A stretch of 45,262 nt of DNA from contig JALSNC010000116.1 of NCBI GenBank assembly GCA_026987195.1, positions 1-45,262 on the forward strand, written 5' to 3'. Made by a program: the position numbers and the translations under genes. Positions within the stretch are counted from its first letter, which is position 1; every line of letters starts with the position of its first letter. The stretch comes from Desulfobulbaceae bacterium. GTDB lineage: Bacteria; Desulfobacterota; Desulfobulbia; Desulfobulbales; Desulfobulbaceae. Shown here in pieces: positions 8,807 to 17,200 of the stretch. The notes beneath the pieces were generated by a model. That model saw only the letters and a list, made by a program, of their open reading frames with translations, was not told the origin of the DNA and did no database searches.

Positions 8807-9276
8807 GGTCGATGATCAGATTCTGGCCGAGGCTTTGAAAAGTGTAAGGATATCTGATAAGTACGATAAATGAGGTATTATTACAAGAGGTTTTGCAGTC
8901 CCGGCGCCAGAATCTGACAAAAATCTCACTTTGCCGGAAGCCGACGGCTGGCGGTTTTTGTGGAGTTATTGGCAGTGATGTGCAATAACCTGCAGATAAT
9001 AAAATATTTATGCGATACCCTGCTTCAGGTTCTGATGGCGTCGCAAAAAGTCCGATCTACTGCGCTGTAGCGGGTACGGCCAATGCTCGACGTGCTCCAT
9101 GTACGCCTCCGCTTGGCCGACACCGCTACGCCTTGTATATCGAACGTTTATGCTTGGCCATCTTTAGAGTGTGATGGACTTTTTATGAGTCCATCATGTT
9201 CTGAATTGCGGGAAAAATGTCAGCCCGCGGCGGAGAGGCCGGCGTGCTCTTCATGCCTGGTTATGGCGGCGGGGGA
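8807..9276. other. Intergenic region upstream of H-NOX, with repeat D
   Basis: This 470 bp gap separates the H-NOX gene from the end of the GGDEF-EAL gene; both are on the minus strand. The first about 200 bp are AT-rich (8825-9020) and are the likely promoter region for H-NOX-kinase, although I cannot fix hexamers. The rest is occupied by repeat copy D (9034-9195). Confidence 0.5.
9034..9195. repeat. Palindromic intergenic element, family 2, copy D (complete)
   Basis: The 162 bp element has ends GATGGCGTCGCAAAAAGTCC (9034-9053) and, inverted, GGACTTTTTATGAGTCCATC (9176-9195), sharing the AAAAAGTCC/GGACTTTTT core. The interior holds CTGTAGCGGGTACGG, pairing partly with CCGCTACG. Related sequences are at 16975 and 26446. 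I recall 'GATGGCGTCGCAAAAAGTCC'-type repeats as common between genes in delta-proteobacterial genomes; this is from memory. Confidence 0.8.
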
Positions 9277-10953
9277 TTACGGGCGGGTGTTGTTGAGCCG
9301 GTGGATGTGGGCCAGGACGTCTTTGGCCGCAAGCGGCGGGCAGATATGGAAGCCCTGCACGGTCTCGCAGCCGAGCCGGGCCAGTTCTTCCAGGATCGCC
9401 TTCTGTTCGACACCTTCGGCAATGGGCCTGAGCCCCAGGTTGTTGGCGAGATCGATGGTGGCCTTGACGATGACCATGTCGTTTTCATCCCGGAGCATGT
9501 CCATGACAAAGGTCTTGTCGATCTTGAGCTCGGTGGCCGGAAGCTGTTTGAGATTGGAAAGGGACGAGTAGCCGGTACCGAAATCGTCGACCGCGAACTG
9601 GATGCCGAGGCTGTGCAGGTCTTCGATGATCCGGAAGGCCCGGGCCGGATCGGCCATCATGCTGCTTTCAGTGATCTCCAGGGTGATATCGGCGGCATTG
9701 ACCTGCCATTTGGCCAGCAGGTCCCTGACCTGGGTGTAGGTCTCGGAATCGTGCAGGTTCTTGGCCGACAGGTTGATGGCGATGGGGATGTGGTGCCCGG
9801 CCTGCTGCCAGTGGTGGAGCTGGGCAAAGGCGCTGTCCAGGACCCAGTAGGTGAGCGGCCTGATCAGGCCGGTCTGTTCGGCAACCGGTATGAAGTCGTC
9901 GGGCAGGAGCAGACTCCCCTGTTCCGGCTGCTGCCAGCGGACCAGGGCCTCCACCCCGCAGACCCGGTTTTCGACCAGGGAGAATTTGGGCTGGTAGTAG
10001 AGGACAAGCTGATCCTTCTCCACGGCCTTGCGCAGGTCCACGGTCAGCATCAGCCGGTCCATGGAATGCTGGTCCTGCTCGGCATCATAGACCGCATAGT
10101 TGCCCTCGCACCGCTTGGCCTCATACATGGCGATGTCGGCATGCTGCAGCAGGGTATCACTGTCCAGGCCATGCTCGGGGTACATGGCGATGCCGATGCT
10201 GATGTCCAGGTGCAGGTCATTGCCTTCGATCTGGAAACTCTCTTCCATGGCATGGACGATCTTTTCAGAGATGGCCGCTGCCTTCTCCAGGTTGACGCCG
10301 GGCAGGACCACGGCGAATTCGTCGCCGCCGAGACGGGAGATGGTGTCGGACTCGCGGATACAGCTTCGCAGGCGCGGGGCGATGAGCTGGAGTACGTAGT
10401 CACCGTAGTAGTGCCCCAGTGTATCATTGATCTCCTTGAACCGGTCAAGGTCCATGAGCAGGACGGCAATGGGGCTGTTGTTTCTTCTGGCATCGAGAAT
10501 GGCCTGGTCGATCCGTTCATGGAGCAGGGCCCGGTTGGGCAGGTCGGTAAGCTCGTCGTGCAGGGCCCGGTGGCGTTCTATCTCGGCTGCCTTCTGGAGT
10601 TCTTCGATGGATAGCAGGCTGAGGCGAACCACGGTGGCCACGAAGATGGAGCCGCCGAACAGGACCAGGGAGACCATCAGCTCGATGAACGGCACCGTGG
10701 AGTGGGTGAGGAGAAGATAGAGATAGCTGAAGTAGCCGATGATGAAGAAGAGGATGAATCCACCCAGGATCCGCCAGGCCGTGAAGTGGTGTTCCGCCTT
10801 CCGGCAGATACGGTGGGTCGGCAGCAGCGCGATGAGCAGCCCGATAATCCCTGCGGCAACAAAGAAGATGGCAAAGGATTTCATCATGACAACGGCTGGC
10901 TGCTCATCTGGCTGTTCTCTTTCCAGGCCTGGATACGTTCCGTACAACTCCAC
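9277..10953 (-). CDS. Membrane GGDEF-EAL c-di-GMP turnover protein
   Basis: The 558-residue protein has three predicted membrane helices near the N-terminus (about 26-45, 60-82, 88-112), then a GGDEF diguanylate cyclase domain (about 125-285) and an EAL phosphodiesterase domain (about 300-550). The GGDEF signature is intact (209-213), with an inhibitory RxxD I-site five residues before it (R200-D203). The EAL side also looks catalytic: EALVRW (335), EITES, DDFGTGYSSL, KIDKTF and EGVE. The enzyme could therefore make or degrade c-di-GMP. No extracytoplasmic sensor domain is present. The GTG start at 10953 is uncertain; ATG codons at 10887/10884 just before the first helix are good alternatives. 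A PilZ effector is encoded at 39738. Confidence 0.93.
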   Translation of the reverse strand: MELYGTYPGLEREQPDEQPAVVMMKSFAIFFVAAGIIGLLIALLPTHRICRKAEHHFTAWRILGGFILFFIIGYFSYLYLLLTHSTVPFIELMVSLVLFGGSIFVATVVRLSLLSIEELQKAAEIERHRALHDELTDLPNRALLHERIDQAILDARRNNSPIAVLLMDLDRFKEINDTLGHYYGDYVLQLIAPRLRSCIRESDTISRLGGDEFAVVLPGVNLEKAAAISEKIVHAMEESFQIEGNDLHLDISIGIAMYPEHGLDSDTLLQHADIAMYEAKRCEGNYAVYDAEQDQHSMDRLMLTVDLRKAVEKDQLVLYYQPKFSLVENRVCGVEALVRWQQPEQGSLLLPDDFIPVAEQTGLIRPLTYWVLDSAFAQLHHWQQAGHHIPIAINLSAKNLHDSETYTQVRDLLAKWQVNAADITLEITESSMMADPARAFRIIEDLHSLGIQFAVDDFGTGYSSLSNLKQLPATELKIDKTFVMDMLRDENDMVIVKATIDLANNLGLRPIAEGVEQKAILEELARLGCETVQGFHICPPLAAKDVLAHIHRLNNTRP

Positions 10954-11126
10954 TTTCAGATTACATAATCATACTGGATGGGAAAAATAAAATAAAATGA
11001 TTTATACCACAATGGCTGTCTGACTCCCGACCCCGGGCCACGATATTGACTGTGGTCATCCAGGCCTTCTGGTGGCAGGGCCGGCACCTGCCGGGGCAGG
11101 AAAATACCCGGGCCTGCAGAAAAGGG

Positions 11127-11155
11127 TTGCAGGAGATTTCCGTCATGTTTATAAA
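11127..11155 (+). promoter_or_regulatory. Candidate sigma-70-type promoter of the superoxide reductase gene
   Basis: TTGCAG (11127-11132) and TATAAA (11150-11155) are separated by 17 bp, the ideal spacing, and lie about 33 bp before the ribosome-binding site of the next gene. The region between the divergent GGDEF-EAL and SOR genes is otherwise without coding potential. Confidence 0.55.
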
Positions 11156-11200
11156 TTAGTTATTATTCCCAGAAACTAACAATCGATGGAGGTACACAAA

Positions 11201-11608
11201 ATGACGGACAGGCGTGATTTCCTCAAGACCTCTGCTGCGGCAGCGACTATCCTGGCACTGGGAACGGCGGGCACCTCCGTTGCCGCTGACCGGCCAGTCT
11301 ACAGCGGGATCGTCTATACCAGCGAGAATCCCGGCCAGTGGGCAAAGAAGGTGGCCAGCCATGCGCCGCAGGTCACCGTCGACGGCGACCGCGTCACCAT
11401 TGTCACCAGGCATCCCATGTCGGCGGCCCATTATATCGTCCGCCATACCCTGGTCCTGGCCGATGGCACAGTGGTGGGGGGCACCACCTTTTCTCCCACG
11501 GACAAGCCCGAGTCCAGCTATACCCTGCCGGCAGGCTACAAGGGCAGGGTCTATGCCACCAGCTTCTGTAACAAGCATGATTTCTGGCTGACCGAAACTG
11601 CTGTCTAG
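11201..11608 (+). CDS. Tat-exported superoxide reductase (neelaredoxin/desulfoferrodoxin family)
   Basis: The 135-residue protein starts with a twin-arginine signal (MTDRRDFLKTSAAAATILAL, cleavage likely near residue 29). The mature part is a class II SOR-like iron domain. All five ligands of the Fe(His)4Cys centre can be placed: His54 (SHAPQ), His71 and His77 (RHPMSAAHYI), Cys123 and His126 (CNKH). The family reduces superoxide to hydrogen peroxide without making oxygen. A GGAGGT box 7 bp upstream fixes the ATG at 11201 rather than the in-frame one at 11186, which overlaps that box. No N-terminal desulforedoxin domain is present. The lysine/glutamate often near the iron site is not obvious here. 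A terminator follows, so it is monocistronic. Confidence 0.88.
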   Translation: MTDRRDFLKTSAAAATILALGTAGTSVAADRPVYSGIVYTSENPGQWAKKVASHAPQVTVDGDRVTIVTRHPMSAAHYIVRHTLVLADGTVVGGTTFSPTDKPESSYTLPAGYKGRVYATSFCNKHDFWLTETAV

Positions 11609-11657
11609 GTGGGACGAGAGCAAGGGGCCGGGCGGATGCGGCCACCGCCGGGCCGGG

Positions 11658-11687
11658 GGCCATGCCTGCGGGCATGGCCTTTTTTTG
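11658..11687 (+). terminator. Intrinsic terminator after superoxide reductase
   Basis: GGCCATGCC (11658-11666) pairs perfectly with GGCATGGCC (11671-11679) around a TGCG tetraloop and is followed by eight T residues. It closes the single-gene SOR transcript. Confidence 0.95.
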
Positions 11688-11865
11688 TGTCGTTTCTCTC
11701 TGATTGGTGATATTTTCATAACAGAAAAACAGCCGGCCGCCATCTGCCCGGCGCGGAGCAGGGTATCCAGGTATACGTTCCAGGGCACATGTCCCGCTTT
11801 TCCGGGGCAGGCCCAACCGTGGCGGCAGACCGGCATTGTTCCCAATCGCCTGACTTCAGGAACCG

Positions 11866-14484
11866 ATGATCCATTTCCTGCAGCGGCGCGGAGGGTCGTG
11901 GCATCAGGGCGGCCCGCGCCGTATCATCCTCCTCATCTGCGTCTCCACATTCTTTCTGCTGCTGGCCGTGGCCGCCGGCGGTGACCGGGCCGTGCAGATC
12001 ATCAACGGCAACAGGCAGCGGGCCACCACCAGCCACCTGGTTTTCGAGGTCAATGACTTCATTGTCCATCACTTCACCCGGGCTGCGGAGGAACTGGCCT
12101 CTTCCCGGCAGGTCAGGGAGGTCTGCACCGGAGGGACCGATGTGGACAACCCCCGCCTTCTGCAGGTGCTGAGCACGGCCAGGAAAGTCCTGGGCGCCTC
12201 CATAGTCTATGTCCTGGACCGTTCCGGCACCGTTGTCGGCTGTTCGCCCTATGGCAACGGCCAGACACTCACCGGCAGAAACTATGCCTTTCGTCCCTAT
12301 TTCACCCGGGCCCTGGCCGGAGAACCTTTCCAGTATCCCGCCGTCGGCGTGACCACGGGCCGGCGCGGCCTCTATTTCAGTGCCCCGGTTCACGGCGCCT
12401 CCGATACTGCCTCTGCCGGCGTCCTGGTCATAAAGATCGGCATGGAGGTCGTGGACTCTTTTTTTTCCGCCATCAGTGACAAGCTCGACGCCATGCTGCT
12501 TTCCCCGGAGGGGATCGTCTTTGCCGCCACCCGGAAGGCATGGCTGTTCCACAGTGCCCTGCCCGTGAAGCCGGGCACCCTGGCACGGCTGAAGGAGAGC
12601 CGGCAGTTCAGTGACCATATCCTCGAGCCGCTGCCCTTTGTCCTGGACAGCAAGATCGTCACCCATCAGGGGAACAGGTGGCTGGTGGACCTGCAGCCGG
12701 TCAACCTCGAGGGATGGCGGGTGGCTTCCCTGCAGCCGGTTCCCTATCCGTGGAGCCTGGTCCTGATCCTGGGGAGCGGTATTGTCTTCACGGCCCTGGT
12801 CCTGATCAACATGACCCTCTATTCCTTCAAGGAACAGCGGCTGGCCGCGGAGATCCGGGCGGGCAGGAAACGTTCCACCCTGGCCGAGGCGGCCCGGCTC
12901 GACATGGCCCGTGAACTGGAGGCCATCTTCAGCGCCAGCCTGGTGGGCATCGTCCTGGTGCGACACGGCCGGATCGTCAATGTCAATGACTGCATGTGCA
13001 GGATGCTCGGCTACCGAAGGGAGGAGATCATGGATGGCGATATCCGTATCTTTTTCCCCAGTCGCTCCTCGTTCCGCCGTTTTGTCCAGAAGTATGCCAG
13101 GGAACTGGCCCGGCGGAACCTGGAACAGATCGAGTATACCCTGCGGCGAAAGGATTCCGCCCTCCTGACCTGTCTGCTGAGCGGCCAGGCCATAACCCCG
13201 TCCGATCTCTCCCGGGGCGTGGTCTGGGTGGTGGAGGACATCACCCGCCGCAAGGCGGTGGAACGGGAACTGGAAGAGGCCCGTCGTCAGGCCGAGGCCG
13301 CCAGCCGGACCAAGAGCGAATTTCTGGCCAACATGAGTCACGAGATCCGTACCCCCATGAACGGGATCATCGGCCTGACCAACCTGGTCCTGGAGGGCGA
13401 ACTGTCACCGGTCCAGCGCCATCACCTGGAGCTGGTGAGAAAGTCGGGCCGCCGTCTGATGTCCATCATCAATGACATCCTCGATTTCTCAAAGATCGAG
13501 GCCGGCCGCCTTGAACTTGTGCACCAGCCGTTTTCCCTCCACGAGACGGTGCAGGAGGCCGTCTCCACCCTCAGTGTCCAGGCCAGGGAGAAGGGGCTTG
13601 TTCTGGACAGCGAGATAGACGACGATGTACCCGATCTGCTCGTCGGTGACCAGAGCCGGCTGCTGCAGGTCATGATCAACCTGGTCGGCAATGGTGTCAA
13701 GTTCACCCGTGAGGGCACGGTCCTGCTGCGCGTCGGGGTGCAGAACCGGCAGGATGATGGCCGGGTACTCCTGCTCTTCGAGGTGCTGGACACCGGCATC
13801 GGCATCGAAAACGAGATGCAGGATACCATCTTCGAGGCCTTTGCCCAGGCTGATTCCTCCCATTCCCGGAAATATGGGGGGACAGGGCTCGGTCTCTCCA
13901 TCTCCCGTCAACTGGTGCGGCTCATGGGGGGGGACCTCTTTTTTGATTCCGATCCCTGCCAGGGAACCAGGTTCTACTTTTCCGTCCCCTTTGCCCTGGC
14001 CGGCAGCGGGCAGGACCCGGCCGGCTCCCGCCCGCTGGTGCCGGACCAGGACCCGGAGCCGTCCGGCGGCGGCAACGGCGGGAATGGCCATATCCTCCTG
14101 GCCGAGGATGAGTTCATCAATACCACCCTGGCCCAGGCCCTGCTGACCCGGGCCGGGTTCCGGGTCACTGCCGTCACCAGCGGCAGCCAGGCGGTGCAGG
14201 CCTGGCAGGCGCACCGTTTCGACTGTATTCTCATGGATATTCAGATGCCGGAGATGGACGGGTACGAGGCAGTGGCCAGGATCCGGGAACTGGAGAAAGA
14301 GCGCGGGACCCGGGTGCCGATCATCGCCATGACCGCGCATGCCATGCCCGATGACCAGGAGAGATGCCTCAGGGCGGGGATGGACGACTATATCTCCAAG
14401 CCCATTGACAGCCAGACCCTGCTCTCCCTGCTGCGGAAACATCTTGCAATGGCGGAGGATGCCGGTCGGGGGGAGGTGACATGA
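11866..14484 (+). CDS. Cache-type membrane hybrid histidine kinase
   Basis: The 872-residue kinase has TM1 (about 19-38), a periplasmic double-Cache-like domain (about 45-295, with ASIVYVLDRSGTVVGCSPYG and GRNYAFRPYFTRAL, reminiscent of DctB sensors), TM2 (about 297-319), PAS (about 350-462), coiled coil, HisKA with His492 in FLANMSHEIRTPMNGIIG, HATPase (about 595-708) and a C-terminal receiver (about 742-862, Asp791 in CILMDIQMPEMDG). The Cache fold suggests a small organic ligand; it cannot be named from sequence. The stop overlaps the start of the next gene by 4 bp, coupling the kinase to a DUF3352-like membrane-anchored protein. No response regulator is adjacent. Confidence 0.92.
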   Translation: MIHFLQRRGGSWHQGGPRRIILLICVSTFFLLLAVAAGGDRAVQIINGNRQRATTSHLVFEVNDFIVHHFTRAAEELASSRQVREVCTGGTDVDNPRLLQVLSTARKVLGASIVYVLDRSGTVVGCSPYGNGQTLTGRNYAFRPYFTRALAGEPFQYPAVGVTTGRRGLYFSAPVHGASDTASAGVLVIKIGMEVVDSFFSAISDKLDAMLLSPEGIVFAATRKAWLFHSALPVKPGTLARLKESRQFSDHILEPLPFVLDSKIVTHQGNRWLVDLQPVNLEGWRVASLQPVPYPWSLVLILGSGIVFTALVLINMTLYSFKEQRLAAEIRAGRKRSTLAEAARLDMARELEAIFSASLVGIVLVRHGRIVNVNDCMCRMLGYRREEIMDGDIRIFFPSRSSFRRFVQKYARELARRNLEQIEYTLRRKDSALLTCLLSGQAITPSDLSRGVVWVVEDITRRKAVERELEEARRQAEAASRTKSEFLANMSHEIRTPMNGIIGLTNLVLEGELSPVQRHHLELVRKSGRRLMSIINDILDFSKIEAGRLELVHQPFSLHETVQEAVSTLSVQAREKGLVLDSEIDDDVPDLLVGDQSRLLQVMINLVGNGVKFTREGTVLLRVGVQNRQDDGRVLLLFEVLDTGIGIENEMQDTIFEAFAQADSSHSRKYGGTGLGLSISRQLVRLMGGDLFFDSDPCQGTRFYFSVPFALAGSGQDPAGSRPLVPDQDPEPSGGGNGGNGHILLAEDEFINTTLAQALLTRAGFRVTAVTSGSQAVQAWQAHRFDCILMDIQMPEMDGYEAVARIRELEKERGTRVPIIAMTAHAMPDDQERCLRAGMDDYISKPIDSQTLLSLLRKHLAMAEDAGRGEVT

Positions 14485-16193
14485 GGCGGTTTTTCCTGCT
14501 GCTTGCGTTTGTTGTCCTTGTCGTCGGGGCCGCCATTCTCCTGACCCGTCACCTGCGGCCCCGGGTGGCGCTTACCGACTATGTGCCCGCCGACAGCCCG
14601 GTGGTGCTGGAATGGCGGGATCCTGCCGGGGCCCTGGCCTCCTTCCGCAGCACCAGGATGGGGCGCTGTCTGGAGGAGATCGACTGGCGCGGTGTCCTGC
14701 GGGGGATCGGCGTGCCGGGGGAACGTATCGGCGGGCTGACGCACCGGTTGAGGCCGGTGGCGGAGTTTGCCCATGGCCCGGTTTTTGCCGAGCTTTTCGG
14801 GGGGGATGTTGTTGCCGCACTCCTGGCCGGGGATGGTAATGACCCGGCTGCCGGGCTGGGGGAAGATCTTGTGCTCCTGGCCCGGCCCAGGCATGGCACC
14901 GCTGCGGGCCGCCTTGTCGGCCTCCTCCTGCAGAGGGGCTGGGCGCGCAGGGCCGGTGCCTACCAGGGGGTCGATCTCTACCGGCTGCGCACCATGCTCA
15001 ATCCGGAGCCGTGGTTCCTGGCTGTGCGCGACGATCTGCTGGTCATGGCTCCGGCCGTGACATCGGTGCGGCGGTGCCTGGACCTGGTTCTGGCCCGCAT
15101 GGTCAGGGAGAAGACCGGCATGGGAGGCAACAGGACCTATCTGCGCCTGAAAGGGCGGGCCCGCGGGCTGGATGATTTTTTCCTCTACCTGGACATGGCC
15201 TCGCTCAGGTCTGCATTCAAGGCCCATGGTGGCGCTCTTCCTCCTGCAGGGGCCGAAGGCGGTGCCACTGCCCTGGCCGCCACGGGCAGGGGAGTGCGCA
15301 CGGCTGTTTTTTTCCACCAGCCATTTAATGATGTACAGCAGTTCACCTCCATAGTAGAATTCGACACCAGCAGCCTGGCGCCGTTTCAGGCCACCATCTA
15401 CAGCCGGCCGCCGATGGAGAACCGCGCGATCGTCAACATGCCCGCCGACCTGCTGGTCTACTTCTGGACCAACTGGCTCGACCTGCCGGACTGGTGGCAT
15501 TCGACGCTCAGCAGGAGCACAGGTTCGGAGCGGGAGACGGCACGCCGCTTTGCCGCCTGGGTGGATCAGGTCACCGGCAGGGATATGGACACGGTGCTGC
15601 AGATGTTCGGCCGGGAGTTCGGGTTCAACGTGGCCGAGATCATCACCTCCGGTTTTTTCCCGGTTCCCCGGATCTGTCTCTGTGTGGAGATGGCCAGACC
15701 CGCCGCTGTCAGGTCGATGCTGGAGGAGATGCTCAAGGGAGTGCCCCGACGACAGGAGACGATCAATGGTGTGCCGGTGGTGTCGATCATGGCCGCCGGC
15801 GGACTGATGCAGCCTTCCTATGCCCTGCTCGACCGCTACCTGGTCCTTGCCGACGGCCGGGATCAGCTCGAGGCCATTCTGCATCCCGCAGGGAAGATGC
15901 TGCTCGATGATCCTGATTTCAGAAAGGTGGACATGGGGCTGCTTGACAACAACAACCTGGTCGCCTTTGCCCGCACCGCCTCCCTGATGGACGGCATGAA
16001 GGAACTGGCGTCCTGGCTGGGCACCATGGTGGCGATCCGGGACGAGGAGTCCGCGGCTGCCAGCAAGGTGCTCATCGACAAGGTGGTGCTGCCCGTTCTC
16101 GAGAGCATGAAGATGTTCCGGGCCGCCGGGGTGCGCAGTTATACCGCTCCCGGTGAGCTGGTTCTACGCTCGACACTGCTGACCGGGCCGTGA
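14481..16193 (+). CDS. DUF3352-like membrane-anchored protein, unknown function
   Basis: The 570-residue protein has one N-terminal membrane helix or uncleaved signal (about 3-21) and a long periplasmic part. It begins with a segment typical of DUF3352-type proteins (YVPADSPVVLEWRDP), and repeats a similar two-lobed pattern later (FFPVPRICLCVEMARPAAVRSMLEEMLKG, then SYALLDRYLVLADGRDQLEAIL). No catalytic motif is recognised. It overlaps the preceding Cache kinase by 4 bp (ATGA), so it is probably co-translated and may work with it. Function is unknown. The DUF3352 assignment is from remembered family features and is moderate. Confidence 0.7.
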   Translation: MRRFFLLLAFVVLVVGAAILLTRHLRPRVALTDYVPADSPVVLEWRDPAGALASFRSTRMGRCLEEIDWRGVLRGIGVPGERIGGLTHRLRPVAEFAHGPVFAELFGGDVVAALLAGDGNDPAAGLGEDLVLLARPRHGTAAGRLVGLLLQRGWARRAGAYQGVDLYRLRTMLNPEPWFLAVRDDLLVMAPAVTSVRRCLDLVLARMVREKTGMGGNRTYLRLKGRARGLDDFFLYLDMASLRSAFKAHGGALPPAGAEGGATALAATGRGVRTAVFFHQPFNDVQQFTSIVEFDTSSLAPFQATIYSRPPMENRAIVNMPADLLVYFWTNWLDLPDWWHSTLSRSTGSERETARRFAAWVDQVTGRDMDTVLQMFGREFGFNVAEIITSGFFPVPRICLCVEMARPAAVRSMLEEMLKGVPRRQETINGVPVVSIMAAGGLMQPSYALLDRYLVLADGRDQLEAILHPAGKMLLDDPDFRKVDMGLLDNNNLVAFARTASLMDGMKELASWLGTMVAIRDEESAAASKVLIDKVVLPVLESMKMFRAAGVRSYTAPGELVLRSTLLTGP

Positions 16194-16592
16194 CAGGGTG
16201 TGGCCGTGTACGCGTTCACAGGGACCGCACGGAGTCTTCGCTTGCCTCTTTGCACGGTCGTGCCTGCCCGCACAGGTAGGCTATCGGAGTCTCCCTGCGG
16301 TCGCGTACCTGCGGTCAGGCACGCCTGCACAGGTAAGCGCAGACTCCGAATCTGCGGCCCCTGAGAGCGCGTACACCATTGTGCCCGGAAAGACCGATGG
16401 TTCGTCATCCCGGGAGGGGGTAGGGATTCAGGCATAAACCGCCATGCATCCGGGGGTGCGGCAATTCAGGAAAATCAGGAGGTTACCATCGTCTTGCCGC
16501 TGCAGGCAGGGGGCTGCCCTGTCTCGTGGCACCTGGTTTTCTGGTAAAGCTGTTGCCGATAATGGCGTATATGTTCCTGTATTGAGGGGTCC
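16194..16592. other. Intergenic region containing repeat B
   Basis: About 400 bp between the DUF3352-like gene and the next ORF. Repeat copy B fills 16208-16374, followed by the conserved repeat flank (16375-16432). The remaining about 150 bp hold the ribosome-binding site of the next gene (GAGGGG) and no recognisable promoter. Confidence 0.6.
16208..16374. repeat. Palindromic intergenic element, family 1, copy B (complete, 167 bp)
   Basis: The ends form a 22 bp inverted repeat with three mismatches: GTACGCGTTCACAGGGACC at 16208 and GGCCCCTGAGAGCGCGTAC ending at 16374. An inner stem, CGTGCCTG (16259-16266) with CAGGCACG (16316-16323), holds the loop core CTATCGGAGTCTC. It has exactly the length of copy F (39416-39582). 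Relative to F, the outer GTAAGCG/CGCTTAC pair has become GTACGCG/CGCGTAC, a compensatory change. The about 55 bp after it (CATTGTG..., CGATGGTT..., CATCCCGGGAGGGGG) are also conserved after copies F, G and E. Confidence 0.85.
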
Positions 16593-16973
16593 ATGGAGAA
16601 ACTGGTTGCCGAACTGAAGGAAATCATAGATTTCAAGGAGACCACCGAGGTGGGAGATATTGTCCTCATCGTGGCCAGGGAGCCGCAGATCCTGGTCTAT
16701 GCCCTGGTCACGGGCATCGAGCGGGACACCTCCCGCCGGGACGAGTGGTGGCACGTGGAGATGCGGCTTCTCACCGTACCTGTGCAGCCGGTGACCTGGA
16801 CCCTGCGCATGGCCCAGTTCACCGGCCAGGAGATCTTCACCATGGGTGGGGAACAGCGTTTTGTCAAGGCGGTACGCTTCCCGGAGCGACCCGGCAGGGA
16901 GACACCGTCCCGCGACGGTGCGGTTGCGGGCAGGCCCGTTTCCGGCAAAGGCAGGTTGCGCATTGTCAAATGA
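16593..16973 (+). CDS. Conserved hypothetical protein
   Basis: The 126-residue soluble protein starts at an ATG with a GAGGGG ribosome-binding site. I do not recognise it. The first about 95 residues look like a compact beta-rich fold (EVGDIVLIVAREPQILVYALV, WWHVEMRLLTVPVQPVTWTLR in parts), and the last about 30 are a basic, disordered-looking tail. No cysteine motif, signal peptide or membrane helix is present. It lies 227 bp before HPr with a repeat between, so no operon link is clear. Codon use is like that of its neighbours, and the ORF is likely real. Confidence 0.65.
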   Translation: MEKLVAELKEIIDFKETTEVGDIVLIVAREPQILVYALVTGIERDTSRRDEWWHVEMRLLTVPVQPVTWTLRMAQFTGQEIFTMGGEQRFVKAVRFPERPGRETPSRDGAVAGRPVSGKGRLRIVK

Positions 16974-16974
16974 T

Positions 16975-17140
16975 GATGGCGTTGACAAAAAAGTCCGATC
17001 TGCTGCGCTGCAGCGGGTACGGCCAATGCCCGACGTACTGTAAGCGCCCACAGGAGCCGCACGGAGTCTTCGCTTACCTGTGTATCGAACCTTTATGCTG
17101 AGCCATCTTTAGAGTGTGATGGACTTTTTGCAAGTCCATC
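16975..17140. repeat. Chimeric palindromic element C (family 2 ends, family 1 insert)
   Basis: The left part (16975 to about 17040) and right part (about 17080 to 17140) match family 2 copy D, including the AAAAAAGTCC and GGACTTTTT ends. The middle of D is replaced by a family 1 arm, GTAAGCGCCCACAGGAGCCG, running on through CACGGAGTCTTCGCTTACC (about 17040-17079). That insert is itself a hairpin with GTAAGCG/CGCTTAC ends. It starts 2 bp after the stop codon of the preceding gene. Confidence 0.8.
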
Positions 17141-17200
17141 GGGTGATGGTAAAAATGTTTGTATTTCAAAGTGGTTGTCGGTAGCGGTGGACTGTTGCAG

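Noticed and set aside
9034-9195. Small ORFs inside the family 2 repeat
   Set aside because: They are not shared between copies and lack ribosome-binding sites.
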